Origin: Azolla caroliniana
Lineage: Eukaryota; Polypodiophyta
Length of the DNA stretch: 64,000 bases
NCBI GenBank assembly: GCA_043228905.1
Contig: JBHGNT010000002.1
Location: 16,988,001 to 17,052,000 of the forward strand
Direction of reading: 5' to 3'
Shown here piece by piece: positions 19,761 to 31,600 of the stretch. The notes under the pieces were generated by a model, which did not search any database, was not told the origin of the DNA, and saw only the letters and a list, made by a program, of their open reading frames with translations. A program made the position numbers and the translations under genes. Position 1 is the stretch's first letter. Each line of letters starts with the position of its first letter.

Positions 19761-22700
19761 AGGGCTATCCGGAACCGCAAACGGAAGCCGTCAACCCACC
19801 AACACCGGAAGTGGAAGAAGCAAAGCCACCGACACCAACGAAAGAGCCGGCAAAAGAACCGGAAAAGGAACCGGAAAAAGCACCGGCAAAAGAACCGGAA
19901 GTGGAGCCGGAGAGAAAACCGGAAAGATATCAACAAACGCCACTAAACAGCGGCCTAATACTGGACGACGACATGCCGTTCCAATACTCAAAGTATCGCG
20001 ATGATCCGGACGCGGAAGCGCATGTTCATGACTTCGAGCAGACATGGGAAGCAAATCACACGTCCCAGCGAATGACACCGGAGGAAGAAGAACGCTCGAA
20101 GATAGCGGAATTCGGAGTCACGTTGGAGGGACCGGCGACACGATGGCGGCGGACGCAGGACCCGGCGACCATCACAACCTTTGCAGAATTAAAAGCAAAA
20201 TTCTTGCATTTTTTCCACAAGGAGGTCGACCAGACGACAATGGTGGGCCTGTTTTATACGATCCGACAGGAGGCAGGGGAAAGCATTCCCCAATTCGTCA
20301 TCCGTTTCCAACGAATGCATAGCCAGCTTGCCCGTGCACCCCCGGAGGAGGAATTACAGACGCTATTTTTAAATGCACTCCGGGAACCGTTACGCACGGT
20401 GTGTACGGTGATCGACTTTCGAGGATGCACCATCGACCAGGTCATTGACCGGGTCAGAGAAATGGAAAAGTCAAGCTCATGGCTTACACTGGGAACACTG
20501 CAACGGGCGCTACCCACCGAGGAAGATCTCCGGTTCCGGCAGGCAATTCAATGCACAATCTGCTTGAATGCCGGACACTCGGCAGTGGAATGCACCATGC
20601 GAACCCAGTGTGTGATTTGTCAATCCAAGAGTCATACAACGGACCGGTGCGAGTATAACCTGTTAAACCGACAAGCACCACCCGTCCGACGGATCGAGCC
20701 AAGAAGCAGCCGAGACGAAGATGACGATCGTTGGCAAAAAATGAACCGGTACCGACCGGCACAGGATGTCCGGTACGGAGACAGACAAGAGAATGATGGC
20801 CGGTACGGGAATCGGCATGATAACTACGACCGGTATGAGCGATCGGACCGCTATCGGGAGTCCAACAGACGACACGAGCAATACGACAGAGACCATTCCC
20901 CTGGTTACCGAAGGCACCAGGAGGACTACGGCCGATACGATCCACCACGACCGGACTACCGAAATAAAAATAAGAATAATAAGAGACGGAATTTCAAGAA
21001 AGGTGGTCACATTAGGGACCCGGAACATGGAACCCTAAGGAGCCAACCGGCACAGAATGCACCACTCACTACGGGACCGACTCCGGCTACCAGCAATGCT
21101 GAATCCAGCAATACCCTTAAAGAGTACTGCTACTACTGCAGGCAGGAAGGCCACTACAGTAACCAGTGCCCGGTAAAGAGCTACGACAAACGACCAGCAG
21201 TTAATATGGTAGTTCCGGAAGTGGCGGATATACAACAAGTAACCACACGGTCGAAAGGCATGGCCAAGGAGTGGGAAACACAAGAGGCCATACGAAAACA
21301 GGCGACAGAATGGGTGAAGGAAGCCAATGAAAGGAACGTCGCGGACGCGGAACGGCAAAAGGCGAATACCACAGGGAGTGTCGGCGCTAGCCACGCAGAA
21401 AACGACACATGGCAAGCACTGCAAGAATGTCAGATCACGTTGCCATTAGGAAGACTCTTGCAGCTCGTGCCGCGATTTACGGAAGGACTAAAAACGGTCA
21501 TGACAGAGGGAATAGCCCCACCAGCACCAGTCCTCTTCTCGAATCCGGAGGAGGGACCGACGGTGGTGGACACTAATAGTCCGGTGATTACAGCTATTGT
21601 CAAAGGGCACGAACTTCCCAGCACCGTAATCGATGGAGGTTCCGGAGTGAATGTAATAAGCCTCCGCACGTGTGATGCCTTGGGTATACAAGAATGGGAG
21701 CCATGCCCGTTCTGGCTACGGATGGCGGATACGAGCTCTGTACGGCCGACGGGCTTAATACAGAAATTGGAGGTCACCATAGGAGGTCACACATTTCACA
21801 TCTCGGCTGTAGTGCTGCAGCTACAGGCGCAAGGCGCGTATCCACTGTTGCTGGGCAGACCATGGTTGAAGACAGCACACATCAAGCAAAATTGGCGGAA
21901 AAATATGATTACCTTCCGGCGCGGAAAAGCCAAGGTCCGGGTACCGACACAACCACGGACGAACAACGGTAAGGAATGCACACCGCTGTATGCGGAATGC
22001 GTGAACATGCTTGAAGGATTGGCAGACGACGAAGAAGCCCAGTACTTGGAGGAACACCCGAAGATCGTACCACTCTTCGAGATTGACGTGGCTGAAGCCG
22101 TAGCGCCATACTTGCCGCAGCGGGACGAAACCGAAGCCGAACCAGACAAAGATGCGATTCGGGAATTACGGCAAGCACAGGAAGCGTTGGAACGGGAAAT
22201 GGCCGTTTCCCAACGGGTAAAGGCATCCCAGCTCGACGAAGTGAACCTAGGAAGCAAGGACGAATCAAAGCCGGTACACATCGCCAAAGAAATGAAGCCG
22301 GAAGATAAAGCGGCGATGATCAAACTTCTCACGGAGTTTCGCGACGTATTCGCCTGGTCATACGAAGACATGCGAGGGCTGGACCCTCAATTATATCAGC
22401 ATCAGATCCACTTAGGCAAGGACGCGAAACTAGTGGCGCAAAGACGTTACCGAATGAACCCCAACTACGCCGCCAAAGTGAAGGAGGAAATCGACAAACT
22501 CCTAAGAGTGGGTTTCATCCGGCCGGTAAAGAAAGCGACGTGGCTGAGCCCCATCGTCGTCGTCCCCAAGAAGAACGGTAAAATCCGCGTGTGTGTAGAT
22601 TACAGGAAACTAAATGCCGCCACAATTACGGATGCATTCCCTCTTCCGTTCACGGATGGAATACTGGATGCCGTCGCCGGCCATGAAGTTTATAGTTTTT

Positions 22701-25207
22701 TAGACGGCTTCAGCGGATACAATCAAATCCGGATGCACCCCGACGACCAGGAGAAGACAGCGTTCGTCACCGAATGGGGGGTGTTTGTGGCCGAAGTAAT
22801 GATGTTCGGCCTAAAAACGGCACCGGCAACTTTCCAGCGAATCATCATGGAGATCTTCGGCGAATACATTCCAGCCTTCATGCAGGTTTTCCTGGATGAT
22901 TTTGCAGTCTATAGCCAGGGAAAAGACCATTTGCAGCACCTACGGTTATGCCTTGAAAAGTGTAGGTTATACCGGCTAAGCTTAAACCCAGCAAAATGCA
23001 TCTTTGGAGTTTCAAGTGGAATATTGCTGGGACACATTGTAAGTAAGGAGGGCATTGCGGTCGACCCGGACAAAGTAAACGCAATACTAGGGGCACCGAC
23101 GCCGAAAACAGCCAAAGCACTAAGCCGATTCTTAGGACAGATCCGGTGGCACAGCCGGATGCTCCGTCACTTGGCTGACTTGGCTACACCATTACACACC
23201 GCGGTACATCGGACACCGTTCCAATGGACGGATACGGAGGATAAGGCATACAATGCCCTGAAGGTTCTTTTGTCGCAAGCACCCGTCGTGCAGCCTCCGG
23301 ATTGGAGCAAGGAGTTTCATGTGTTCGTGGACGCTTCCGACATCGCTATCGGCAGCGCCTTAATGCAACTTACGGAGCCTAAATGGTACGGGCCGGTATA
23401 TTACGCCAGCCGAAAGCTGTCCCAAGCGGAGAAGAACTATTCAACGACGGAACGGGAGGCCCTGGGCATGATCTACAGTGTAACAAAGTTTCGTCATTAC
23501 CTATTGGGAAGGAAGTTCTCCTTTCATGTGGATCACTCGGCGCTCCTGTACTTAGTGTCCAAGGCGTTCCTGACCGGTAAGTTGGCCCGTTGGACCTTGC
23601 TGTTGCAGGAGTTCGAATTCGAGATTTTCCACCGGCCCGGTATCCAGCATGCCGTAGCAGACTACCTGAGCCGGTTAGAGTCCGGAGAATCAGGCGACGG
23701 AGTATCGGACGAATTCCCGGACGCAGAGTTATTCCGTATCACCCCGGAAACGGCAGCGGACGACACGGTGGCATCAGAAGATAGGTGGCTGACAAACATG
23801 CACCAGTTCCTAAGCACGGGCCTGCCACCGGAGGAAATGAACCGGGACGAGAGGAAACGACTGGCGGTGCAGAGCCGCAATTTCTGTCTGTTACGGGACA
23901 CTCTCTACCACAAAGGAGCAGATGGAATATGGAGACGGGCAGTCCGTAGTGACGAGAAAGAAGTAATCTTACGGGAAGCACACTGTGGGGTTGCCGGAGG
24001 ACACTATGCCGGGGAAGCGACGGCAAGGAAAGTATGGCAGAGCGGCTTATGGTGGCCCACGACGTTAAAAGACGCCGTCAAGTATGCTAAGGAATGTGAC
24101 CTATGCCAACGAATGGGCCAGCCTACGGAGCAAGCACGGATGCCACACCAACCGGTACTTCCACTGGAGCCATTCCAGAAGTGGGGATTGGATTTTGTCG
24201 GACCGTTCAAGCCACCGGCAATGAGAACGGGTAATCGTTATGTCATCGTGGCAACGGATTATTGCACTAAATGGGTGGAGGCTAAGGCCTTGAGAGATAA
24301 TACCGCGTCATCCACAGCAAAATTCCTGTACGAGAACATTTGGTGCCGATATGGATGTCCGATTGAATTAATCAGCGACCAAGGAGGGCACTTCCTCGGC
24401 CAGGTAGTGGAAAGCTTAACAACGTTCTATGCCGTGGTTCATAAACGGAGCACACCGTACTACCCACAAGCAAACGGGTTAGCAGAGTCCACCAACAAAA
24501 CGCTGCAGAACATTCTCCGCAAAATTGTCAATGAAAACCGGACGGACTGGGACACAAAGCTCCATAGCGCGCTATGGGCGTACCGAACGGCATACAAAAC
24601 AAGTATCCGGACAACGCCGTTCCGGCTAGCGTTCGGTTTAGAAGCGGTCATGCCGGTGGAATTTCAGGTACCAAGCTTACGGATCCAACTACGGGAACGG
24701 CTGAATGAAAAGAAGTCGGAGGAAATGCGGCTAGCAGCACTATGCGAACTGGAGGAGCAACGGCTGGCCAGCATCCTACACATGGAACTGGAGCAACGAC
24801 GACGGAAAGCGTTCGTTGACCGTCACCGGAAAGGTAACGAAAAGATGTTCGAAATCGGAAAACCGGTTCTAGTATTCCAAACGAGGATGGGCAAGATGCC
24901 GGGTAAACTCCGGTTTAGATGGACAGGCCCGTATTGGCTGACACGGGAATACAACGGGTCCTATCAGATAGGGACACTTGCCGGTGAAGTACTAGGCAAG
25001 TGGGTAAACGGATTTAGACTAAAGCCCTATAAAGGACCGATGCCAAAGAACCCGTTTATACAGCTCACCGGCACTATACCGGGAACCTGTCCGGGAACGG
25101 TACGGATGGAAGAAAAAGACGACGGGGAACCAGTAGCAGAGGCGAAGGAAGACACGGCAACCCGTAAGGAAAACGGTAAGGGTCCGAAGGGACCTACGGA
25201 TGTGTAA
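19761..25207 (+). CDS. Element C gag-pol polyprotein, main part
   Basis: Continuation of the frame begun at 13,685; now open without an ATG of its own near its start. Numbered from 19,811: a Lys/Glu/Pro repeat region (1-40), a Ty3-type capsid (55-230), two adjacent CCHC knuckles (248-261, 267-280), an Arg/Tyr/Asp-rich low-complexity stretch (295-400), a third knuckle (440-453), protease with DGGSG (608-612), RT with FLDD (1,027-1,030), RNase H, an HHCC integrase zinc region (near 23,980-24,110) and a D,D,E core (from about 24,190, with ISDQGGHF and NGLAEST). There is no chromodomain. Three zinc knuckles are unusual. Gag and Pol are in one frame without a frameshift. Confidence 0.92.
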
Positions 25208-25224
25208 GATTACATACCGTCATT

Positions 25225-25244
25225 AAAAAAAAAAAAAAAAAAAA
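25225..25244 (+). repeat. A20 run between pol and the extra ORF of element C
   Basis: Twenty A in a row, 17 bp after the pol stop. It is too far downstream to serve as a frameshift site for pol. It could be the scar of a retroposition or recombination that brought in the downstream ORF, or a central purine primer. Confidence 0.9.
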
Positions 25245-25499
25245 CATTAAAAATCGAGGTATGAACGGGTGTGAAAGCAAGGAGCGAAAAGGTACGTAGT
25301 GGGCATTTAAGAGCCGCCACGTTACTTAATACTAAACCGGTACACGATGTGCGCATGCTCGAAAAAGGCGCCAAGACGCACAGAGAAAAAGAAGAGCGCA
25401 TGGAGACCTTCTTTTTTCGCGAGCCAAGAAGCACAGAAGCACCAAGGCAGTGGAAGCTTAGCAAACGCGAACCTGCACTCAGAGAAACCCCACGTTCGG

Positions 25500-25582
25500 A
25501 ACGCTCTCTGTCTCGCTCCCTCTCTCGGTCTCACTCTCATCACCACTATACCTCGCCATCTTTCCTCGACCTCGAAGCAGAC
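25500..25582 (+). promoter_or_regulatory. Candidate 3' splice site before the extra ORF
   Basis: A pyrimidine-rich tract (25,500-25,575, CTCTCTGTCTCGCTCCCTC and similar) ends in GAAGCAG|AC followed at once by ATGGAACC (ATG 25,583). This is a strong plant acceptor two bases upstream of an ATG in good context. Confidence 0.5.
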
Positions 25583-28192
25583 ATGGAACCACAAACGCTG
25601 TCGGAAGCGGCCAGGAAATGGTTCAGGCAACACGGACTGGAGGGGTTCTTGGCCATCATGGAGGCACCACCGCACAGAGAAGCCGACCGGGTCATCAAGG
25701 AGCTCGACACAGAAGTCATCACCGAGGAAGCGATCCGTGCGCTAACAGGCCTTCCGGAGGGAGGTATCTTTCAGATCGATAACCCAACCCCGGAGCAACT
25801 CATCCGATATTTCGGTGAGTACTCTGTTGCCGGCAAAGGCTACCGAACGCAGGGTGGCGAAGATCCGCTATTCAGGGAGATAGCTCGAGTGCTCCATGAG
25901 TACGGCCACGTGTACCCCCGACCCCCTGTCATGCCAAAAAATCGGGCAGGGATGATCATAGCCACCTATGAAGGGACCAAGGTGGATTGGCCGGTGTTGA
26001 TTGCAGACGGTTTGTGCGTGGCAATCGACATGGTACGAGGAAAGGACGGCAAGGAGGGCCGGAAGCTGTGGCATGCCGTAGCTCAGTGGATAACATTGCT
26101 CGTGCCGCCGGTCGAGACCGTTCAGCCAAAGAAGCGGCCAAGAGTATCGGAAGGAAGCACCTCGAAGCCGACGTCCAAACGACAGCAGCTGCTGGCGTCG
26201 AAGGCGGCGAAAGGGAAGAAACGGGTCACAGAACCGGAGGAGGTGTCACCGGTCCGACCCGTTAAGATAACCATACGGCGACCGGGACAGAAGGAACCGG
26301 AACCCTTGACGGCACAGAAACAGGCCGTTACCCAGGAAGAGGAAACGGAGGAGCCAGAAGAGCACCTCCAACGACGGTCAAGAAGTAGGACCGCCGGGAC
26401 AGCGGGGGAGCGTTCGTACCCGCAAGAGGAAGAAACGCCCCCAACTCAACCTGAGCAAACCACGAGGGAGGAACCGGAACCGGTGCGTATGGAACCGGCC
26501 TTGTCGACTTCTATAGAAGAAGTCATTCCAACGGCTCCGGAGACGGCGAGAACCGGAACTCAACAGCCGGCGAGCCCAGCCAGCACACACGGCGGCCAAG
26601 GAGGAGGACCAGTACAGCAGCAAGGCACCAGTAGCATGTGGCTACGGTGGGTAGGCGAGCAGATCGCCGGAGCGGTCGAGTACATAGAGGCGGAGGAGAG
26701 AGCGCACAACGAACGGTTGCTCGTCACAACCGTAGATCTAGAGACGGCCCGGTCCAGAATCCGGAGCCTTGAACAAGACTTGGACAGGGTCACAAGGGAA
26801 ATGGCTCGATTCGCGTTGACAACACAAGTCCAAGCACCGGTGACTCCGGGCAATGTACAGAATAAAGCGTCAGATCAACCTGTACATAGCAATCAGACCT
26901 CGGCAACGGAAACCGTTCCGGAGAGAAATGCGGCACAAGCCCAAGAGCTTGCGGATTTAAAGGATGAGCTAGCTGCCCAAGAAGCGCTGAGGAGCCGCGA
27001 AAGAGAGTTGAAGACGGCAGCGGAGGCAGAACTCAAAAAGACTGCTGAGAATCTACGCCGGGCTGAGGAGAGCTTACGGAAGGGCCACCAAGCGTACGAC
27101 CGGCTCAAGGAAGAAAAGGAGAAAATGCTGCAAGAGAAGGAGAGGCTCCGGAGGAACGCCGAAACAGAAGTAGAGCGCTTGAAAGAGGAACTCCGGCAGG
27201 TAAAGGACCGGGAGGACCGGAACCATCGCCAGATCAACGGCAAGCTCAAACAAAATACGGAGGAATTCGAGCAATTGCACCGGGAGTATAAACGGTTGCA
27301 AACGGAGCACAAGGAACGGACGGATGAGCTCCGGCAAGCAGTTGATCGGACCGCAACTGCATTCGCCAAGGAACAAGCGGAAACCAGAAGACGGTTGGAA
27401 GAGGCGGAGAAGGTTCAGACAGAGCTCCTCAGGCAACAGCAGGCGGAAAAAGAAAGAGCGGCGGAGGTACTGCAGAGGCTGCAAACGACATATCAAGGTC
27501 AGCTGACGCGCTACAGAGAGCAGGCGGAGGATACGGCGAATCTCATCAAGCAACTGAAGGAGGAGCGACAAGTGGTGGAAAGTAGAGCGCAAATGGGAGC
27601 AAGTCGCATCCAGGACATCATGCGGGCCTGGTTGAACCAGACCAAGAGCTTGATTGACAACGGTTCCGTTAAATGGTGGACCAAGTGGGCCACGAACGCG
27701 GCGGAACTCCAATTGCTCCGGGCCGACGTAGAGAACCGGCGGAAGGAGGGAGATGATTGCTATATGCTGACTTCCGAAGACTTCACCGGCATAAGAGATG
27801 AGCTGGCCGAAGACTTTCAAGCCTTGGCAGACGACCAACTAGGGCAAGTCCGGCAACTTGTAGCTCAGCTGGACGACGACAGGCTGGAGGCGCAGATCCA
27901 GTTTGAAAGCTACGAGAGGTCCCGGATCCGGGGAGAGAAAGAACGAGAACCGGTTACGGTCAACCTCAGTGATGAGGAATCGTTACTGGAAGGAGACCGG
28001 ACCGGAAGCAGACAAACGGAGCAGCCGGAGCCAGAGAAACAAACGGAGCAGCCGCCTATAGAGCAGCCGGAACAGCCTCAGTCCCAACCGCAACCACAGC
28101 AGCAGCAGCAAGCACAGCCGCAGCAACCACAACCGGAAGAACAAGTGGAAATTCTGGAACAAAGTAATTTGGACAATTTGGGTGAACAATGA
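25583..28192 (+). CDS. Element C extra ORF: coiled-coil protein after pol
   Basis: 869 aa from the ATG at 25,583. The frame is open from 25,271 but has only GTG there and ATGs at 25,355 and 25,394; 25,583 is preferred because a splice acceptor abuts it and the protein becomes ordered there. Residues 1-170 look globular (WFRQHGLEGFLAIM, ALTGLPEGG). A basic linker follows, then about 300 residues of Glu/Arg-rich heptads (26,690-27,560) predicted as a long coiled coil, then a second compact region and a Gln/Pro-rich tail. There is no signal peptide or membrane segment, so it is not an envelope protein. Extra ORFs are known in Tat/Athila elements; the exact family was not recognised. Confidence 0.8.
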   Translation: MEPQTLSEAARKWFRQHGLEGFLAIMEAPPHREADRVIKELDTEVITEEAIRALTGLPEGGIFQIDNPTPEQLIRYFGEYSVAGKGYRTQGGEDPLFREIARVLHEYGHVYPRPPVMPKNRAGMIIATYEGTKVDWPVLIADGLCVAIDMVRGKDGKEGRKLWHAVAQWITLLVPPVETVQPKKRPRVSEGSTSKPTSKRQQLLASKAAKGKKRVTEPEEVSPVRPVKITIRRPGQKEPEPLTAQKQAVTQEEETEEPEEHLQRRSRSRTAGTAGERSYPQEEETPPTQPEQTTREEPEPVRMEPALSTSIEEVIPTAPETARTGTQQPASPASTHGGQGGGPVQQQGTSSMWLRWVGEQIAGAVEYIEAEERAHNERLLVTTVDLETARSRIRSLEQDLDRVTREMARFALTTQVQAPVTPGNVQNKASDQPVHSNQTSATETVPERNAAQAQELADLKDELAAQEALRSRERELKTAAEAELKKTAENLRRAEESLRKGHQAYDRLKEEKEKMLQEKERLRRNAETEVERLKEELRQVKDREDRNHRQINGKLKQNTEEFEQLHREYKRLQTEHKERTDELRQAVDRTATAFAKEQAETRRRLEEAEKVQTELLRQQQAEKERAAEVLQRLQTTYQGQLTRYREQAEDTANLIKQLKEERQVVESRAQMGASRIQDIMRAWLNQTKSLIDNGSVKWWTKWATNAAELQLLRADVENRRKEGDDCYMLTSEDFTGIRDELAEDFQALADDQLGQVRQLVAQLDDDRLEAQIQFESYERSRIRGEKEREPVTVNLSDEESLLEGDRTGSRQTEQPEPEKQTEQPPIEQPEQPQSQPQPQQQQQAQPQQPQPEEQVEILEQSNLDNLGEQ

Positions 28193-28207
28193 AGGGGCCA
28201 AGAAGGG
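28190..28207 (+). promoter_or_regulatory. Candidate polypurine tract of element C, displaced
   Basis: TGAAGGGGCCAAGAAGGG is the only purine-rich stretch near the 3' LTR, yet it ends 37 bp before it. The bases next to the LTR (CACGGGCGTGCCATG) are not purine-rich. Confidence 0.4.
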
Positions 28208-28244
28208 TTCGACGTACAAGGTACTGTCCCACGGGCGTGCCATG

Positions 28245-28662
28245 TGTTACCGGCCGGCAAGGAGTCCAAAATACGGAATGAAGGAATTAATTAAATATGG
28301 TTGTAAATGAGCATAGTGTGGACGGACGGACTGGAAACGGTATGCCGTTCCAGATCCGGACGGATCCCGAATAGGTGCGATAGGCACCGTTTTGTACTAC
28401 GGGCCGGAAACCTATTTAAAGGCCCGGACCCCATTGTAATCGCGGCGGATAATTAATAGAGCTTATGATGTTATACTTCTGTCTTGATTTCCGTTCTGTA
28501 ATTACTGTTATATCTTACGCGTGTAATTAACTAAAGCACTCTAATCGTGTAACCTATGGAAGTCGTTGTAATCGTTGAATCTTAATCCTATGCCGTAATC
28601 ACCCTTTGGTGAAGTGTCTCCGTGACACCTTGTGTTAGGCCTTGTCCGGTCAGTGAATAACA
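28245..28662 (+). repeat. Element C 3' LTR
   Basis: 418 bp, same sequence by eye as 13,216-13,633, followed by the CCACA target duplication and then the continuation of element B. Confidence 0.95.
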
Positions 28663-28667
28663 CCACA

Positions 28668-31600
28668 TTCTCGTGGTTCCATTGCTAGAACATCAGGCAA
28701 TCTCACATTGGAGGTATGGCTTTCTTTTAATTCCAGTTCCATTCAGTCTGTCGCTTTACTTGATTTTGGAGCGTCTTCTTGCTTCATCAATGTGGCATTC
28801 GCCCGAGCACATGGGATACCTGTCATGTGCCTCTCAAAACCCATTCATGTTGAAGCCATTGATGGGTGTGCCATCTCGTCAGCAGCAATTACCGAGACTA
28901 CAATCCCATTACGGCTTCGTGTGGGCTCCCACAAAGAGGAGCTCCCCTTTTACCTCATTGCATCCCCTCGGCATCTTATCGTCTTAGGACTATCATGGTT
29001 GGAGGTGCACAATCCAATAGTGGATTGGTGAAATCACTCGATCACATTTAGCGAGCCAGGATACTTGCGCGCAACTATAAAGGTTAATTCAGTTTCACAT
29101 CCTCCGGAGATGGTCTATTCCGACTCGACCACGCCACCCTTAGTTCATCACCTGCTCGCTGTTTGTGGAGCTACTTCTAACACAATCCACGCTATGGCTG
29201 AAAAGTATAAAGACTTCTCCGATGTATTTGAGAAACATAATGCAGATCATTTGCTCGAACACTGGCTCTACGACTGTCCCATCGATCTTCAAGAAGGCAT
29301 GTGTCCACCCTTTGGTCCTATATATGCATTGTCTGCACCAGAGCTAAAGGCCCTTCGAGTGTATCTCAATGAGAACCTCGCAAAAGGATTTATTCAACCT
29401 TTTAAGTCGCCAGTCGAGCCCCCCATATTATTCATGAAGAAGAAGGATGACTCTCTACGCTTATGTGTAGACTATCAGGGTCTCAACGAATTCATTGTGC
29501 GGAACCGCTATCCATTCCCTCTGATTCTCAAACTCCTCAATTGGCTCCACGCGGTGTGTGTCTTCTCCAAAGTTGATCTGCGTGGCGTGTACAATCTGGT
29601 ACGCACCAATCCCGGTGATGAATGGAAAACTGCCTTTCGAACACGATATGGGCATTTCGAATGCAAAGTAATGCCTTTCGGCCTTACTAATGCCCCAACT
29701 ATTTTTCAACATATGATGAACGATATATTCCGAGAATATCTCAATCATTTTGTGGTCATCTACCTAGATGATATTCTCATTTTTTCACCAAACATGGCGG
29801 AACACACCCATAAAGTCTGATTTAAAGTTCTTGCAAAACTTCGGGACCACGACCTTTATGCCAAAAATGAGAAATGCGAGTTTGACCATACCTCAATTGA
29901 ATTCTTGGGTTACATCATCTCACCTAGAGGCATCACGATGGATGTGAAGAAGGTTTCCGTCATTTGGGAGTGGGCAACTCCAACTCGACTTAAAGATGTG
30001 CAATCCTTCCTTAGCTTCACCAATTTTTACCATCGCTTCATCAAGGGGTTTTCCACTCTAGCCCATCCTCTTATCATACTCACATGTAAAGGTACTCCCT
30101 TTCTATGGACCTTAGCAACACAAAATGCATTTGACTCTCTCAAACACGCATTCACCATTACCCCCGTGCTTCTACATGCCGACCCCACACGACCCTTCCA
30201 GATCGAAACTGATGCCTCTAACTTCACCATTGGTGCCATTTTATCCCAGGCTGATGACTCCAACATAATGCACCCAGTGGCTTACTACGCCCGCAAATTC
30301 ACGGCATCCAAAATCATTTATCCAATATACAACAAGGAGCTTGTTGCTATCGTGTCTAGGTAGTGACTGATCATAAGAATTTAATTTATTTTTCCACTAC
30401 TCGTACTTTGAATCGAAAGCAGGCTCCTATTTGGCCGGAGCACAACATCGTGTCCAGGTAGTGACTGATCATAAGAATTTAATTTATCTTTCCACTACTT
30501 GTACTTTGAATTGAAGGCAGGCTTGTTGGTCGACATTTCTCGCCGACTATGATTTTGAGATCGTATTTCGACCTAGTGGCCAACATGGGAAGGATGATGC
30601 TCTTTCTCGTCGGGCCGAATTTCCCATTCGCCCTGGGGATCTTGCTCATGCTCAACAATCTCGATGTTTGCTGAACCGACCAATTGCATCTTTTTGCCAC
30701 TTGTATGTTGTAGGATGATTTGTTACTCCAACAGATCACCGATACATCCACGACTGATGCATTTGCCAACGAGATTTGAGATAGTCTACAAAATCCCTCT
30801 AAGACACCCAAAAGGACGGACCTTGACCACTTCACCATACAAGATGGTTTGTTATTCCGCAATCATCACTTATATGTCCCAGAGGGCCCGTGTTGCACCC
30901 GGGTATTGCGGGAATGCCACGATGACCCCCTTGCGGGTCACTTCAGAGTTGCAAAAACCCTCGAGCTAATCTCTCGGGGGTATTGGTGGCCACAACCATG
31001 GAAGTTGGTCAAAGAATACATCAAGACTTGTGAGGTTTGCACTCGCTCCAAAGTCGCTCATCATCGAGCATATGGCTTGCTCCATCCGCTTCCATGCCCT
31101 AGTCATCCCTCGGCCTCTATCTCTATGGACCTCATAACCGATCTACCTCTGGTCAGTGTTGGTCGTTGGTGATCGATTTACAAAGATGGCTCACTTCACT
31201 CCATGCTCAAAAACCATATCTGGCAAAGGAATGACGCATCTACTCCCCAATAATGTTGTCCGTTTGCATGACCTCCCTGATGATGTCATCTCTGATCGTG
31301 GTCGAGCCCGGGTTTTAGAAGAGCTACATCATGACTTATCCTTGGAGCTTCGTCTCGCTCGTGAACAATACAAGAAGCACGTTGATCTCCATCGCTCTAT
31401 CACTCCACCCTTTGTCATTAGTGACATGGTCTGGTTGTTACGACGACACATCTCTACTACCCGTCCATGTGCGAAACTTGATTACAAGAAGTTGGGACCA
31501 TTTTGTATAGTTGAGCGCATTAATCCCGTATAGTTGCCCTTCCATCCCATTTCCGAATTCATGATGTTTTTCCTGTCTCCCTCCTCGAGCCCCATTATCC

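Larger units (their letters stand above)
13216..28662 (+). mobile_element. Element C: young Tat-like Ty3/gypsy retrotransposon with an extra ORF
   Basis: Two 418-bp LTRs that read identical bound 14.6 kb of internal DNA, of which 5.7 kb is element D plus its target duplication. The TSD CCACA is exact (13,211-13,215 and 28,663-28,667). Inside are one long gag-pol frame and a second sense ORF downstream. The protease DGGSG, RT FLDD and the word FAWSYEDM point to the Tat/Ogre side of Ty3/gypsy; there is no chromodomain at the pol end. A primer site reading TGGCGACC begins 6 nt after the 5' LTR. Identical LTRs mean recent insertion; without D it could have been autonomous. Confidence 0.93.

Noticed and set aside
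25208-25270. Programmed frameshift or readthrough linking pol to ORF2 through the A20 run
   Set aside because: The pol stop precedes the A run and in-frame readthrough meets a TGA at 25,262-25,264.
27074-27838. Long minus-strand open frames opposite the coiled-coil ORF of element C
   Set aside because: They are shadows of a strongly biased codon pattern in the sense ORF; Leu/Ser-rich products without domains.
29065-30363. Possibly active reverse transcriptase in element B
   Set aside because: The 251-codon frame with YLDD looks intact alone, but protease, RNase H and integrase are broken and the integrase core is deleted.
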